Origin: Paenibacillus phytorum
GTDB lineage: Bacteria > Bacillota > Bacilli > Paenibacillales > NBRC-103111
NCBI RefSeq assembly: GCF_013141715.1
Contig: NZ_WHOA01000148.1
Coordinates: forward strand, 1-64,000
DNA: 64,000 bases
Direction: 5' to 3'
The notes beneath the pieces are model-generated. The model saw nothing but the letters and a program-made list of their open reading frames with translations, had not been told where the DNA came from and searched no databases. Position 1 is the first letter of the stretch. Each line of letters starts with the position of its first letter. A program made the position numbers and the translations under genes. Shown in pieces: positions 31,952-41,043 of the stretch.

Positions 31952-32125
31952 TTAGACAGGTTTTTGATGGTTGGTGTAAACCCCGATTATAGATAAGACA
32001 GCCGCTACGCCATTAGCAATCGCATTCATCTCATCGTCTTGAATAATATCTAATCCGTAAGCGTTCAATATCAGTTTGGCAGCTCCTAATAAACCCAAAG
32101 TTAACGTATAATAGTTCACTTTCAT
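31952..32125 (-). CDS. Small holin-like membrane protein
   Basis: 57 residues with two hydrophobic helices (about 6-24 and 32-50) linked by a polar acidic turn (DIIQDDEMNA) and a short basic tail. This matches the topology of SPP1/LLH-type phage holins and of small prophage-derived proteins in Bacillales. No lysin or other phage gene is adjacent, so it may be a domesticated relic or an unrelated membrane peptide. The ATG at 32125 is chosen for GGAGG at 8-base spacing; the GTG at 32134 overlaps the SD. Confidence 0.5.
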   Translation of the reverse strand: MKVNYYTLTLGLLGAAKLILNAYGLDIIQDDEMNAIANGVAAVLSIIGVYTNHQKPV

Positions 32126-32216
32126 TTCTCTCACCTCCTATAAAAATAGGATGATATATCCTATGTGAGAGAATAAGAGTCGGACATATCCAAATGGTAT
32201 GGTTCCAAAAGCACAA

Positions 32217-32260
32217 AAAAAATGCTGCCACCCTTGTTCAGAGGTTGGCAGCACTTTTTA
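32217..32260 (-). terminator. Terminator of tdh-kbl
   Basis: GTGCTGCCAACC and GGGTGGCAGCA stem with eight T following on the minus strand, just beyond the kbl stop. Confidence 0.85.
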
Positions 32261-32266
32261 CTTTTT

Positions 32267-33442
32267 CTAGATCAATCCAAACTCCTGACCGACCTTCTGC
32301 AGTCTATCTAAGGCAAAAGATAAGTCTTCCTTTGTATGCTGAGCCGTTACAATAAGCCGCACTCGGCCTTTATCCATAGCGACCGTCGGATAAATGATAC
32401 CTTGGGCGAACACACCTTCTTCCAGCAAACGATCCGAAAAGCGCATGGTTTGTGCGGGATCGCCTATGATAATCGGTATGATAGGTGTCTCACTTGCGCC
32501 AGTATCAAAACCTAACTGCTGTAAAGCAGCTCGGAATCCATTAGCGTTATCCCAAAGCTTTGTTACTAAGTCCGAGCTTTCCTTAAGCACTTGAATAGCG
32601 GCCAAGCACGTTGCTGCAACCGCAGGCGGTTGCGAGGTACTGAACAGAAACGGCCTTGCCGTATGAATCAAATGCTCTTTCAAGAGCTGGGCACCGGCAA
32701 CATAGCCACCAACGGCTCCGATTGCTTTGGATAAGGTGCCTATTTGGATATGCACTCTTCCATGAAGACCGAAATGGTCTGTCGAACCTTTACCGTTCGT
32801 GCCAAGGACTCCACTCGCGTGGGCATCATCCACATAAACAATAGCGTCATAGGTTTCCGCTAGTTGAACAATGTCGGGAAGCGGAGCGATATCGCCATCC
32901 ATACTGAATACACCATCTGTTACAACGACGCGTTTACGATGCTTTTGCGTTTCTTTCAAAATGGCTTCAAGCTGATTCATGTCCTTGTGGGCGAAAATTT
33001 TGCGGCTTGCCTTCGTTAAGCGAATGCCATCAATAATACTCGCGTGATTCAGCTCATCGCTAATCACCACATCGTCGGGTCCAAGAACAGCTGACAATGC
33101 GCCTTGGTTCGTTGTAAAACCGGACTGAAACACAAGGGCCGCCTCAGTGCCTTTAAACTTGGCCAGCTCGATCTCCAGTTCATCGTGAATATCGAGAGTA
33201 CCCGTTATCGTTCGCACAGAACCGCTGCCAACCCCATACTTCTCGATAGCTGCGATGGCAGCTTCCTTAAGCTTCGGATGATGGGTCAAGCCCAAATAGT
33301 TATTGGAAGACATTTGAAGAACTTTCTTACCATTTAGGTACATCCAGGAGTCAGAACCGCTCTCCCATACTTTAATGGAGCGGTATCTTCCTTCTCGCTT
33401 CCACCCTTCGATATCCGCTGCCAAATCATTTAAATAGTTCAT
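32267..33442 (-). CDS. kbl: Glycine C-acetyltransferase (2-amino-3-ketobutyrate CoA ligase)
   Basis: 391 residues, the usual Kbl length. This PLP enzyme of the alpha-oxoamine synthase family cleaves 2-amino-3-ketobutyrate with CoA to glycine and acetyl-CoA. Visible are SSNNYLGLTHHP, the PLP-ring and phosphate residues in DELNHASIIDG and VYVDDAHASG, and the Schiff-base lysine in GTLSKAIGAVGG. The ATG at 33442 has GAGGAGG at 5-base spacing. An open frame extends upstream through three 14-residue repeats into tdh; that extension comes from repeat DNA and is not taken as coding. Operon with tdh. Confidence 0.92.
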   Translation of the reverse strand: MNYLNDLAADIEGWKREGRYRSIKVWESGSDSWMYLNGKKVLQMSSNNYLGLTHHPKLKEAAIAAIEKYGVGSGSVRTITGTLDIHDELEIELAKFKGTEAALVFQSGFTTNQGALSAVLGPDDVVISDELNHASIIDGIRLTKASRKIFAHKDMNQLEAILKETQKHRKRVVVTDGVFSMDGDIAPLPDIVQLAETYDAIVYVDDAHASGVLGTNGKGSTDHFGLHGRVHIQIGTLSKAIGAVGGYVAGAQLLKEHLIHTARPFLFSTSQPPAVAATCLAAIQVLKESSDLVTKLWDNANGFRAALQQLGFDTGASETPIIPIIIGDPAQTMRFSDRLLEEGVFAQGIIYPTVAMDKGRVRLIVTAQHTKEDLSFALDRLQKVGQEFGLI

Positions 33443-33458
33443 GTGAACCTCCTCAGAG

Positions 33459-33584
33459 TTTTGCGGAGCAAAACTTACTTCGTAAGCATCCGCTTTGGAG
33501 TTTTGCGGAGCAAAACTTACTTCGTAAGTATCCGCTTTGGAATTTTGCGGAGCAAAACTTACTTCGTAAGCATCCGCTTTAGAG
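33459..33584. repeat. Three 42-bp tandem repeats between tdh and kbl
   Basis: Units at 33459-33500, 33501-33542 and 33543-33584 differ by only a few bases. Each holds two small palindromes: GTTTTGC-GGA-GCAAAAC and CTTAC-TTC-GTAAG. Because 42 is a multiple of three, the frame entering kbl stays open and reads SKADAYEVSFAPQN three times. It ends just before the kbl SD, so it can fold as hairpins in the tdh-kbl mRNA. Confidence 0.85.
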
Positions 33585-33591
33585 ATTTGCT

Positions 33592-34635
33592 TTAGTGTGC
33601 AAATACTATTTTGCCGCATTGACCTTGATTCATTAACTGGAAGGCTTCCTCATACTGATCTAATGTAAATCTATGCGTGATAACCGCTGCCAGATCAATT
33701 CGCTTCTGGTTCAGCAATCCCTTCATTTGATACCAAGTTTCGTACATCTTTCGCCCAGTAATCCCTTCAACGCGTAGCCCTTTAAAAATAATTTGATTCG
33801 TAAGGTCAAGGCTCACCTCTTTGGTTGGAATGCCGAGTAAGGACACTCTGCCCGCGTTGGCGGCAGCTTCAAAGCCGTCTACGATCGCCTGAGGATTGCC
33901 GGACATTTCAAGAACAACATCAACGCCTTCTCCATCCGTCATTTCTCGGATAGCCTTGGACATACGCGTTTCCATGGCGTTAATCGTAACATCCGCACCC
34001 ATTTGCCGAGCGAGCTCCAAGCGGTTTGGGTTAATATCCGCGGCATAAATTGTTCCTGCTCCGCAAGCCTTTGCTACTTGAATGGCCAATAAGCCAATCG
34101 GACCCACACCAATGATGGCAACTGACTTTCCTACAATGTCGCCGGACAGAACCGTTTGCACTGCGTTACCAAGCGGGTCCTGCAAGCAAGCGATTTCATA
34201 AGGCAGATCAGGAGCATTATGAATAATGTTGGTTGCCTTCACAACGGCATATTCGGCAAAGCAGCCAGGTGCCGTAATCCCGAAGCTTCTCGTATTCGGG
34301 CAAACATGCGCATTCCCTGTTCGGCATGCTTTGCAGGAACCGCATACCATGTGGCCTTCCGCAGAAACATAATCACCGATTGCAACACCCGTGACCCGTT
34401 CTCCGACTTCCACAACAATGCCTGCGAATTCATGACCAAAGACGTTCGGCGTTACAACGGTTTTGTCTGCCCAGGCATCCCAATTGTAAATATGTAAATC
34501 TGTTCCACATATCGATGTTGCTTTAATGCGGACAAGAACCTCATCGGCTCCGCAAGTCGGAATAGGAACTTCTTTCAATATGGCACCAGGTCCCCTGTGC
34601 TCTTTGACCAATCCAATCATAGTAGCGCTCATCAT
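33592..34635 (-). CDS. tdh: L-threonine 3-dehydrogenase
   Basis: 347-residue zinc-dependent medium-chain dehydrogenase that oxidises L-threonine with NAD+ to 2-amino-3-ketobutyrate, the substrate of Kbl. The catalytic zinc motif SICGTDLHIYNWD and GHEFAG are present, with the structural zinc site CGSCKACRTGNAHVC and the NAD-binding VAIIGVGPIGLLAIQ. The starting MM may use either ATG; the SD is GGGGGAACG. First gene of the operon, about 60 bases after its promoter. Confidence 0.92.
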   Translation of the reverse strand: MMSATMIGLVKEHRGPGAILKEVPIPTCGADEVLVRIKATSICGTDLHIYNWDAWADKTVVTPNVFGHEFAGIVVEVGERVTGVAIGDYVSAEGHMVCGSCKACRTGNAHVCPNTRSFGITAPGCFAEYAVVKATNIIHNAPDLPYEIACLQDPLGNAVQTVLSGDIVGKSVAIIGVGPIGLLAIQVAKACGAGTIYAADINPNRLELARQMGADVTINAMETRMSKAIREMTDGEGVDVVLEMSGNPQAIVDGFEAAANAGRVSLLGIPTKEVSLDLTNQIIFKGLRVEGITGRKMYETWYQMKGLLNQKRIDLAAVITHRFTLDQYEEAFQLMNQGQCGKIVFAH

Positions 34636-34693
34636 CGTTCCCCCATTAGTTTAATATAATGCACAAACGTGCGTTTTATCATCTATATACCAT

Positions 34694-34721
34694 ATTATAC
34701 AAATGTATGTTATATTGTAAA
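34694..34721 (-). promoter_or_regulatory. Promoter of tdh-kbl
   Basis: Minus strand: TTTACA (34721-34716), 16 bases, TATAAT (34699-34694). It lies in the 130-base divergent region shared with the XRE-cupin gene. A GCAC-AAAC-GTGC palindrome (34661-34672) sits just downstream and could be the operator. Confidence 0.65.
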
Positions 34722-34765
34722 TAGGCATTTTGACAAAACGGAAAATAAATATTGGGGGACCTGAT

Positions 34766-35326
34766 ATGAACGAACCGATACATAAAATGGTGGGTCGAAA
34801 ACTTTTAAATATTCGCAAAACAAGAGGATTAAGCTTAGATCAAGTCGCTGATCTGACAGGGGTTAGCAAAGCAATGCTAGGGCAAATTGAACGAGGAGAT
34901 TCGAATCCGACGATTTCTGTACTTTGGAAAATTGTGAGTGGCTTACAAATTTCGTTTACAAGTCTAATCGAAGATACCGAACCGAAGATTACGGTTATCC
35001 GCGCAGCCGGGCTTTCGCCATTTGAAGAGGAAGATGGACAGTATCGTGCGTTCCCGCTCTTCCCTTTTCACCCTCAAAAGAGCTTTGAAATTTATACGGT
35101 CGAAATGGATCGCGACTGCAGCCATGCCTCCGAGCCTCATAATGAGGGCGTTGAAGAATACATTCTCATGGTAGAAGGAAGTCTGGATCTAACGATCTCC
35201 CAGGAAAGCTATACGCTCAATGCTGGCGATGCCATTCACTTCACAGCAGATCGGCCACATACGTATACGAATACATCTGAAGCTAAAGCCGTCTATAAAA
35301 CCTTAATTTACTATCCGCCTTCTTAA
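34766..35326 (+). CDS. XRE-family regulator with cupin domain
   Basis: 186 residues. The N-terminal lambda-repressor-type HTH (about 8-62, LSLDQVADLTGVSKAMLGQIE) is joined to a C-terminal cupin_2 domain (about 110-180, EEYILMVEGSLDL, GDAIHFTADRPHTYTN). Proteins of this build bind a small metabolite in the cupin and control the adjacent operon; here the divergent tdh-kbl is the obvious target. The ATG at 34766 is selected for GGGGG 7 bases upstream; the TTG at 34730 lacks an SD. Confidence 0.85.
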   Translation: MNEPIHKMVGRKLLNIRKTRGLSLDQVADLTGVSKAMLGQIERGDSNPTISVLWKIVSGLQISFTSLIEDTEPKITVIRAAGLSPFEEEDGQYRAFPLFPFHPQKSFEIYTVEMDRDCSHASEPHNEGVEEYILMVEGSLDLTISQESYTLNAGDAIHFTADRPHTYTNTSEAKAVYKTLIYYPPS

Positions 35327-35340
35327 TTTTCTATTAAAGA

Positions 35341-35380
35341 ACGCAAGCTGCCGAATACCAAGGCCGCTTGCGTTTTTTTT
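35341..35380 (+). terminator. Terminator of the XRE-cupin gene
   Basis: ACGCAAGC and GCTTGCGT form a perfect 8-bp stem and are followed by seven to eight T on the plus strand. Confidence 0.85.
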
Positions 35381-35385
35381 TCTCA

Positions 35386-36648
35386 TTATACCTTGACAAA
35401 TGTCTTGTAGAATTGCTCGATTTCAATCGGCTTTCCGCCATTCACACGCGATTCCTCGGCAGCAAACGCCATTAGATGGCTTCGCACAGAAGCAGCCGCG
35501 GATGATTCACTTTCTCCCCCTGCATATCCACGAACCTCGCGAATAAAACTGCGCACGATGCCCACATCGCCGCCGCTATGCCCTTCTTCGGATGCATGGA
35601 CATGAATCGCATTCTGCTCATTCGTCACAAAATCAGTTACAGTGAATGTATGCTCTTCCATGTTGCCTCTGATTTCACCCTTTGTTCCCATGACTTGCAC
35701 AATGCGCGTATTATCCCGTGTAAACCCGCACATGCTGAACATCGCAGTAGCTCCGCTGGCAAATTCCATATTCACTACCTGATGGTCAACGACGTTGTTA
35801 TCGCTGCGGTACACGCATTTGCCGTATGGCGTTGTGCGCAGCGCCTCAAGTATACCCTCTAAGCTAGTATCCGTTGTGAACTTTGCTGCCCAGTTCTTGC
35901 CGGAGCCCAAATAATATTTAGGCGCATAGTATTGGCAGCTGGCTTCCGCCGGACAGCCGTCGAGACAACGTGCAGGCGCGCCTTCGGGCGCGTTCTCTGC
36001 ATTAAAATGCATAAGTGATCCGAAAGAACTCACACGCTCGCAAGGCTCTCCCATGATATACGATAAAATATCCATATCGTGGCACGATTTGGCCAAAATC
36101 ATCGGACTTGATAGGTCCGAGTTATTCCAGTTGCCGCGTACAAAGCTGTGCGCCATATGCATATTGCCGACATTCTCATTGAGTTGAATGGAGACAATTT
36201 GTCCAATCTTCCCTTCATCGATGACACGTTTCATCGCTGTCCAGAACGCCGTATAACGCAGTACATGGCATATCGTCAGCAAGCGATTATGCTTTTTAGC
36301 CATACGCTCCATTTCAACGCATTCTTCTGGACTAGGAGACATCGGTTTTTCAAGAAGGACGTGATAACCAAGCTCTAGCGCCTTCAACGTCGGTTCATAA
36401 TGCATCTGATCCTGCGTACAGATAATGGCGATATCCGCCAGCTTCGGCTGCGCCAAAAGCTCTTCCCAATCCGCATGGGCATGCTCCTGTGGGATTCGGT
36501 GAGCAGCAGCAAAAGCTGATCTTCTAGCTTCATCCGGCTCTGCTACCGCGATAATATCAAGTTCGTGAGGATAATTAAGCGCGTAAGGCGCATAAGCTTG
36601 GGCACCGCGATTGCCGGCTCCCAGCAGAATGGCTGTAACTTTTTGCAT
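35386..36648 (-). CDS. Gfo/Idh/MocA-family sugar dehydrogenase
   Basis: 420 residues. The N-terminal Rossmann fold (VTAILLGAGNRGAQAYAPYAL, residues 4-24) is followed by the family's EKPMSPSPEEC catalytic-lysine region and an alpha/beta dimerisation domain. A Cys-rich insert (CLDGCPAEASCQYYAPKYYL, near 226-245) is typical of a myo-inositol or sugar dehydrogenase subgroup. It is the last gene of the CUT1 ABC operon, 28 bases after the permease, and probably oxidises the imported sugar with NAD(P)+. Confidence 0.85.
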   Translation of the reverse strand: MQKVTAILLGAGNRGAQAYAPYALNYPHELDIIAVAEPDEARRSAFAAAHRIPQEHAHADWEELLAQPKLADIAIICTQDQMHYEPTLKALELGYHVLLEKPMSPSPEECVEMERMAKKHNRLLTICHVLRYTAFWTAMKRVIDEGKIGQIVSIQLNENVGNMHMAHSFVRGNWNNSDLSSPMILAKSCHDMDILSYIMGEPCERVSSFGSLMHFNAENAPEGAPARCLDGCPAEASCQYYAPKYYLGSGKNWAAKFTTDTSLEGILEALRTTPYGKCVYRSDNNVVDHQVVNMEFASGATAMFSMCGFTRDNTRIVQVMGTKGEIRGNMEEHTFTVTDFVTNEQNAIHVHASEEGHSGGDVGIVRSFIREVRGYAGGESESSAAASVRSHLMAFAAEESRVNGGKPIEIEQFYKTFVKV

Positions 36649-36675
36649 AGTTGGTCTCTCTCCTTATGTTGTCTG

Positions 36676-37515
36676 TTAGGACTTGCTGCCTGTAAAAGCA
36701 ATCCCTTGAATAAATGAACGTTGGAAAATAAAGAAGATAATAATCATAGGCAAAATAGCCATCATAGAGCCTGCCATAATAATCGTATAATTCGTTTTAT
36801 GCTCGCCTTGGAGGAACGCAATGCCCGCTGACAGCACCATTTTGTCCGGTGAACTGTTAACGATAAGCGGCCACATCAGATCGTTCCACGACCACAGCAT
36901 GGTGAAAATAGCGAGAGCGATCATCCCCGATTTTGCTAAAGGAAGCATGATCTGCCAATAAATACGAAATTGATTGCAGCCGTCAAGCTTAGCGGCTTCT
37001 TCCAGCTCGTGCGGAAGTGTCATGAAAAATTGACGCAGCAGAAATGTGCCGAATGCGCTGAATAAGCCTGGAACAATGAGTGCGGTAAGCGAGTTGAGCC
37101 ATCCTAGGTCTTTCATAATCATATACTGCGGAATGAGGAATACTTGGCCCGGCACCATAAGTACGGACAGCATCAGAATGAAAAAGAAATGACGCCCCGG
37201 AAAGTTAATTCGGGCAAAAGCATAAGCAGCAAGAGAGCAAATGATTAATTGGCCGATTACTTTTACCAACGTTGTAATAAAGGTATTCCAATAAAAAGTG
37301 AAAAATGGCAAGTTCACAAATACCTTCGTGTAATTGCTCCATTGAAACGTTTTAGGAAGTAGAACCGGAGGTATCGCTGTTGACTCTCCTAACGTTTTCA
37401 CCGATGTAAGAAACATCCAGATGAAGGGAGTTACCATGATGACAGCACCTAGGATAAGAATAAGATGAATGAACCCGGTCTGAACCGATTTTCGTTGATG
37501 GATTTTGGTGTTCAT
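36676..37515 (-). CDS. ABC sugar permease, MalG/UgpE type
   Basis: 279-residue inner-membrane permease of a CUT1-class carbohydrate importer. Six hydrophobic helices are visible; the EAA loop is HELEEAAKLDGCNQFRIYWQI (about 170-190) and FLIPQYMIMKDLGWLNSLTALI is characteristic of MalG/UgpE. Paired with the permease 13 bases upstream. The ATPase is not encoded here, as usual for CUT1 systems that share an MsmK-type ATPase. Confidence 0.9.
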   Translation of the reverse strand: MNTKIHQRKSVQTGFIHLILILGAVIMVTPFIWMFLTSVKTLGESTAIPPVLLPKTFQWSNYTKVFVNLPFFTFYWNTFITTLVKVIGQLIICSLAAYAFARINFPGRHFFFILMLSVLMVPGQVFLIPQYMIMKDLGWLNSLTALIVPGLFSAFGTFLLRQFFMTLPHELEEAAKLDGCNQFRIYWQIMLPLAKSGMIALAIFTMLWSWNDLMWPLIVNSSPDKMVLSAGIAFLQGEHKTNYTIIMAGSMMAILPMIIIFFIFQRSFIQGIAFTGSKS

Positions 37516-37528
37516 ACAGCTGCCCCCC

Positions 37529-38413
37529 TCATTCGTAGTGAACCCATTTCTTCTGTATTTTCATTTGAATATACGTAATTATCATAATAATGGTAAACAG
37601 CAGGACAGCGATTGAAGACGCATAACCCTTGTTATTTTTCAAGAAGCCGTATTTGTAGTATAAGAACACAATCGACTGCGTTGATTCCATGACGATATCG
37701 CCTACCATCATATATATGAAGTCGAATACCTGAAAGGCGCCAATCAATGAAGTAACCAGTACGAAAAAAATGGTTGGCGTCAAGAGAGGTATCGTAATAC
37801 GCATAAATTTGGTTACAGGCCCCGCACCGTCAATGGATGCGGCTTCATAGTAGGAAGCTGAGATACCTTGGAGTCCGGATAGAAATATAATCATGTGGCT
37901 GCCAATGGAACACCATATAGCAACAATAATAATCGATAATAATGCTGTACGATTATCAGTCAACCAGTGAGGACCAGGAATTGACAATAAACCAAGTAAG
38001 TAATTGATCAAACCGAAATCAGAATTGTACAGCCATTTCCAGACCATTGCGATCGCGGCCGGCATAGTGATGACCGGAAGAAAATACAATGTGCGATATA
38101 TGGACAACCCTTTGACCTTCTGGTTCAGCAGAACAGCCAACAGAATAGCCAGGATGATCCCGATCGGCACAGCTAGGACGATATAAATGCTAGTATTTCG
38201 GATAGCGTGAAGCAGCTCTTTATCCGTAAACAGTACCTTGTAATTCGCCAAGCCAGTCCAGGTGTATTTGCCAAAAGCCCCCCATTCCGTAAAGGAAAAA
38301 TAAAAGGTTTGGAACACAGGCCAAATATAAAACACCAGCAGGCCAAGCATTAGTGGCATAATCATGATATATGCCCACTTCCAATCGGATAATCGCTTCG
38401 AGCTGAATCGCAT
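37529..38413 (-). CDS. ABC sugar permease, MalF/UgpA type
   Basis: 294 residues with six transmembrane helices and an EAA-type loop YYEAASIDGAGPVTKFMRITIPLL (about 198-221). Standard partner of MalG/UgpE permeases. Between it and the binding-protein gene lies an 81-base spacer with a strong hairpin that probably limits expression of the two permeases relative to the binding protein. ATG start. Confidence 0.9.
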   Translation of the reverse strand: MRFSSKRLSDWKWAYIMIMPLMLGLLVFYIWPVFQTFYFSFTEWGAFGKYTWTGLANYKVLFTDKELLHAIRNTSIYIVLAVPIGIILAILLAVLLNQKVKGLSIYRTLYFLPVITMPAAIAMVWKWLYNSDFGLINYLLGLLSIPGPHWLTDNRTALLSIIIVAIWCSIGSHMIIFLSGLQGISASYYEAASIDGAGPVTKFMRITIPLLTPTIFFVLVTSLIGAFQVFDFIYMMVGDIVMESTQSIVFLYYKYGFLKNNKGYASSIAVLLFTIIMIITYIQMKIQKKWVHYE

Positions 38414-38446
38414 GTTTACTCACTCTCCTATGAGTGGAATTGGGGA

Positions 38447-38489
38447 AGGAGATCCGCTTTCGAACGTTGCTTTCCGAAACGGATCTCCT
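38447..38489 (-). promoter_or_regulatory. Intercistronic hairpin after the binding-protein gene
   Basis: AGGAGATCCG and CGGATCTCCT form a perfect 10-bp stem with a 23-base loop. There is no T-tract, so it is more likely an mRNA-stability or processing element than a terminator; such elements let the binding protein outnumber the permeases. Confidence 0.6.
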
Positions 38490-38494
38490 GATCC

Positions 38495-39808
38495 TTATTT
38501 TTCTGCTGCTAATGCTTGGTTCATCTTAGCTCCGAGCTCTTTGGCCGCATCAGCTACCGGTTTATCTCCCGTCCATGCATTTTTCAAAATTTCTGTTTCG
38601 TACGTATTCCAAACCGAAGTATTTTTGGACACAGGGTATGGCGTTGCATACTCTGCCATGTCAATGAAAGCTTTTGCTTTATATTGCGGGAATGTTGCTA
38701 ACCAGGAAGCCTCGCTGCCTTTATAAGCTGGAATTGCTCCACCTTGCTTCGCAGCGATTTCAGCCGCTTCCTTGGAGCCAAGGAATTTAACGAATTCCCA
38801 TGCTTCTTTCGGATGTTTGGTGTTCGCGGATATGACATTACCCAGACCGTGAATGACAACGCCTTGCTTTTTCCCTTTTGGCAGCACGGCTACGTCAGCA
38901 TTGTTTTTCATCTCAGCATTTTGATTGATAGTAAACGCTGCCCAAGAGCCGTCAAAATACATAGCGAGTTTGCCTGATGTGAACATATCGGCAGGAGCCG
39001 TTTCCGTCATTTGAGCTAGTGTCGGAGATACTTTATGCACTTGAATCAGATCCGTTAGAAATTTCAAACCTTCAATTGCTTCCGGTTGATCAAAGCCTGA
39101 TTTCTTATGATCTTCCGAAATGACATTGCCACCAGCCTGAAGAATAGTGTTATAGAAATCCTCCTGATTCATCATTGGAGCCGCGAAGCCATATATGCCT
39201 TTAGCAGGGTCTGTTAATTTCTTAGCTGCTTCCGTTAACTTGCTCCAATCCCACGTGCCGTCAGGATAAGGAATCCCTTTATCATCGAACAACTTTTTGT
39301 TGTACCATAAGCCAATCGTGTCAAAGTCTTTAGGAATTCCATAATTTTTGCCGCCCAGACTATAGAGCGAAACCAGCGAGGTTGGATATTTGGTGAGATC
39401 TAACTGATCGGTCTTGATCGTCTCTGTCAAATCCTTCAACATGCCGTTACCTGCATACTTGACGAAATTAGGACCATTCATCCAAAGCACGTCAGGCATT
39501 GTCCCGCCTTGAGCGGCCGTTTCTAATTTGGTGAAATATTGTTTGTACGGCGTATTTTCCGCTTTTACTTCAATATTCGGGTGACTCGCTTGGAACGCTT
39601 TGATGACATCGGTCATCGTATCCATACTCCAGCCGCCATACGTAATTGTCACTTTTTCACCAGATGCAGTAGCTGTAGCCTTTCCATCGGTTTTGGGAGC
39701 TGTTGTGGAAGTAGAGTTAGATGAACCAGAATTACCGCAAGCGCTTACAATAACCATCGCCGACATGAGCGTTGTGATGAGAACAACCTTTTTTGTATTG
39801 TTGACCAT
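38495..39808 (-). CDS. CUT1 sugar-binding lipoprotein
   Basis: 437-residue family-1 solute-binding protein. A lipobox (VSAC, Cys near 24) is followed by a Ser/Thr-rich linker and the fold starting KVTITYGGWSMDTMTDVIKAF. Conserved DVLWMNGPNFVKYAGNGMLKDLTE and FDGSWAAFTI are typical of sugar-binding proteins of MsmE/UgpB type. The ATG at 39808 is chosen for AAGGGTGATAGCGAA upstream; an earlier in-frame ATG has no SD. Ligand unknown; LacI control suggests an oligosaccharide. Confidence 0.88.
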   Translation of the reverse strand: MVNNTKKVVLITTLMSAMVIVSACGNSGSSNSTSTTAPKTDGKATATASGEKVTITYGGWSMDTMTDVIKAFQASHPNIEVKAENTPYKQYFTKLETAAQGGTMPDVLWMNGPNFVKYAGNGMLKDLTETIKTDQLDLTKYPTSLVSLYSLGGKNYGIPKDFDTIGLWYNKKLFDDKGIPYPDGTWDWSKLTEAAKKLTDPAKGIYGFAAPMMNQEDFYNTILQAGGNVISEDHKKSGFDQPEAIEGLKFLTDLIQVHKVSPTLAQMTETAPADMFTSGKLAMYFDGSWAAFTINQNAEMKNNADVAVLPKGKKQGVVIHGLGNVISANTKHPKEAWEFVKFLGSKEAAEIAAKQGGAIPAYKGSEASWLATFPQYKAKAFIDMAEYATPYPVSKNTSVWNTYETEILKNAWTGDKPVADAAKELGAKMNQALAAEK

Positions 39809-39920
39809 TTCGCTATCACCCTTTTTTTTCATTTTTTATGATCGAAAATGCAAATCGTACATACGCCGAAAACCTATTTCACCCCCCTTCATTTCCCATA
39901 AATTAATTGGTGCCAAATTC

Positions 39921-39936
39921 TGGACAACGTTATCCA
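39921..39936. promoter_or_regulatory. LacI-type operator of the sugar operon
   Basis: TGGACAACGTTATCCA is palindromic except for one base pair and has the AACGTT centre typical of LacI/GalR operators. It lies between the LacI gene stop and the binding-protein start, so it can repress the ABC operon. Confidence 0.65.
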
Positions 39937-39951
39937 AGATACTAAAAAAAT

Positions 39952-40998
39952 TTAGTTTCTCGTAAATACAGAAGATTGTCTCACAATAAGTCGATGTGGA
40001 AGCAGCACTTTGGAAAGCTGCGGTTGCTCGCCATTCAGCATATCCAACAAGGTTGAAGCTGCTGTTGTGCCTATTTCGACTTTTGGTACATGAACCGACG
40101 ATAATGGCGGTGTTGTATATTGGGCAAAATCAATATTATCCATCGAGATGAAAGCAATATCCTCTGGAATGCGCAATTGGTTCTCAATGACAGCTCGCAT
40201 AGCTGGAATCGCTAATTGGTCACTCGCTGAAAATATAGCCGTAGGTCGTTCCAAATCTGTTCGCTTCAAGCGCTCCATGATACTCTCGTAACTGCGGTCG
40301 ATTTCCCACCGGGTGTCTATCACCCATTCTTTGTTTAAAGGAATACCCGCATCGTACATGGCAAATTTAAAGCCCTGAAATCTCTCTTCGCTGTTTAATT
40401 CACTTGTATGACCTGGCCCGCCGACAAAACCGATCGATTGGTGCCCTTGCGAAATGAGGTGATCGACAGCTGACTTCGCGGCGTGAATACGGTCGTAATC
40501 AACCATCGTAATTTCCGTACCGTTCGTACAAATACCGATCAGTGCTAGTTCATCCACTTTTAGCAAATAGTCAACGATCTCGGGGCCTACTTCACCAACG
40601 ATAATAATGCCATCGACTTGTATATCATGTATGCAACGATGCAGAAGCGCTTCGTCTTTAAGCTCATCAGAGGTATGCATGAAACCCAAAGAATAACCAG
40701 ATTCCAATATTTTCTTGGTAAAAGCAGTAATGATCGGAGAGTAATAAGGGTGATCGTCTTTCTGACGAGCCGTTTGAATGATGCAGCCAATTTGCTTCGT
40801 CTGCTTTTTCTCTACCTTTTGTTTGTTTACAAGGTGACGCGCCGATTCATTTGGTGTGTAATTCAATTGACGCACAGCCTCCCAAACCTTGGCCTTCGTC
40901 TCCGGGTTGATGTGCCTGCTGGTATCATTTCTCACCACACGTGAGGCTGTTGAAATGGAGACTCCGACTAAATCTGCAATATCTTTGAGAGTAGGCAT
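39952..40998 (-). CDS. LacI-family transcriptional repressor
   Basis: 348 residues. The N-terminal LacI HTH reads TLKDIADLVGVSISTASRVVR (residues 3-23), followed by hinge RHLVNKQ and a periplasmic-binding-like effector domain (60-345) with SIGFVGGPGHTSELNSEERFQGF. It lies immediately upstream of the sugar ABC operon in the same direction, and a matching operator stands between them. The ATG has AAGGAG upstream. The effector is probably the imported sugar. Confidence 0.9.
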   Translation of the reverse strand: MPTLKDIADLVGVSISTASRVVRNDTSRHINPETKAKVWEAVRQLNYTPNESARHLVNKQKVEKKQTKQIGCIIQTARQKDDHPYYSPIITAFTKKILESGYSLGFMHTSDELKDEALLHRCIHDIQVDGIIIVGEVGPEIVDYLLKVDELALIGICTNGTEITMVDYDRIHAAKSAVDHLISQGHQSIGFVGGPGHTSELNSEERFQGFKFAMYDAGIPLNKEWVIDTRWEIDRSYESIMERLKRTDLERPTAIFSASDQLAIPAMRAVIENQLRIPEDIAFISMDNIDFAQYTTPPLSSVHVPKVEIGTTAASTLLDMLNGEQPQLSKVLLPHRLIVRQSSVFTRN

Positions 40999-41043
40999 TT
41001 CATACAGCTCCTTCTATCCAAACCTTATATCCAACTTTTGCCC

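Noticed and set aside
32144..32162. ATAGGA/TCCTAT inverted repeat overlapping the holin-like gene SD
   Set aside because: Six-base arms in AT-rich sequence; too short to call a regulatory site.
33442..33619. Extended Kbl start including the SKADAYEVSFAPQN repeats
   Set aside because: The internal ATG has a near-perfect SD, gives the normal family length, and the extension is repeat DNA.
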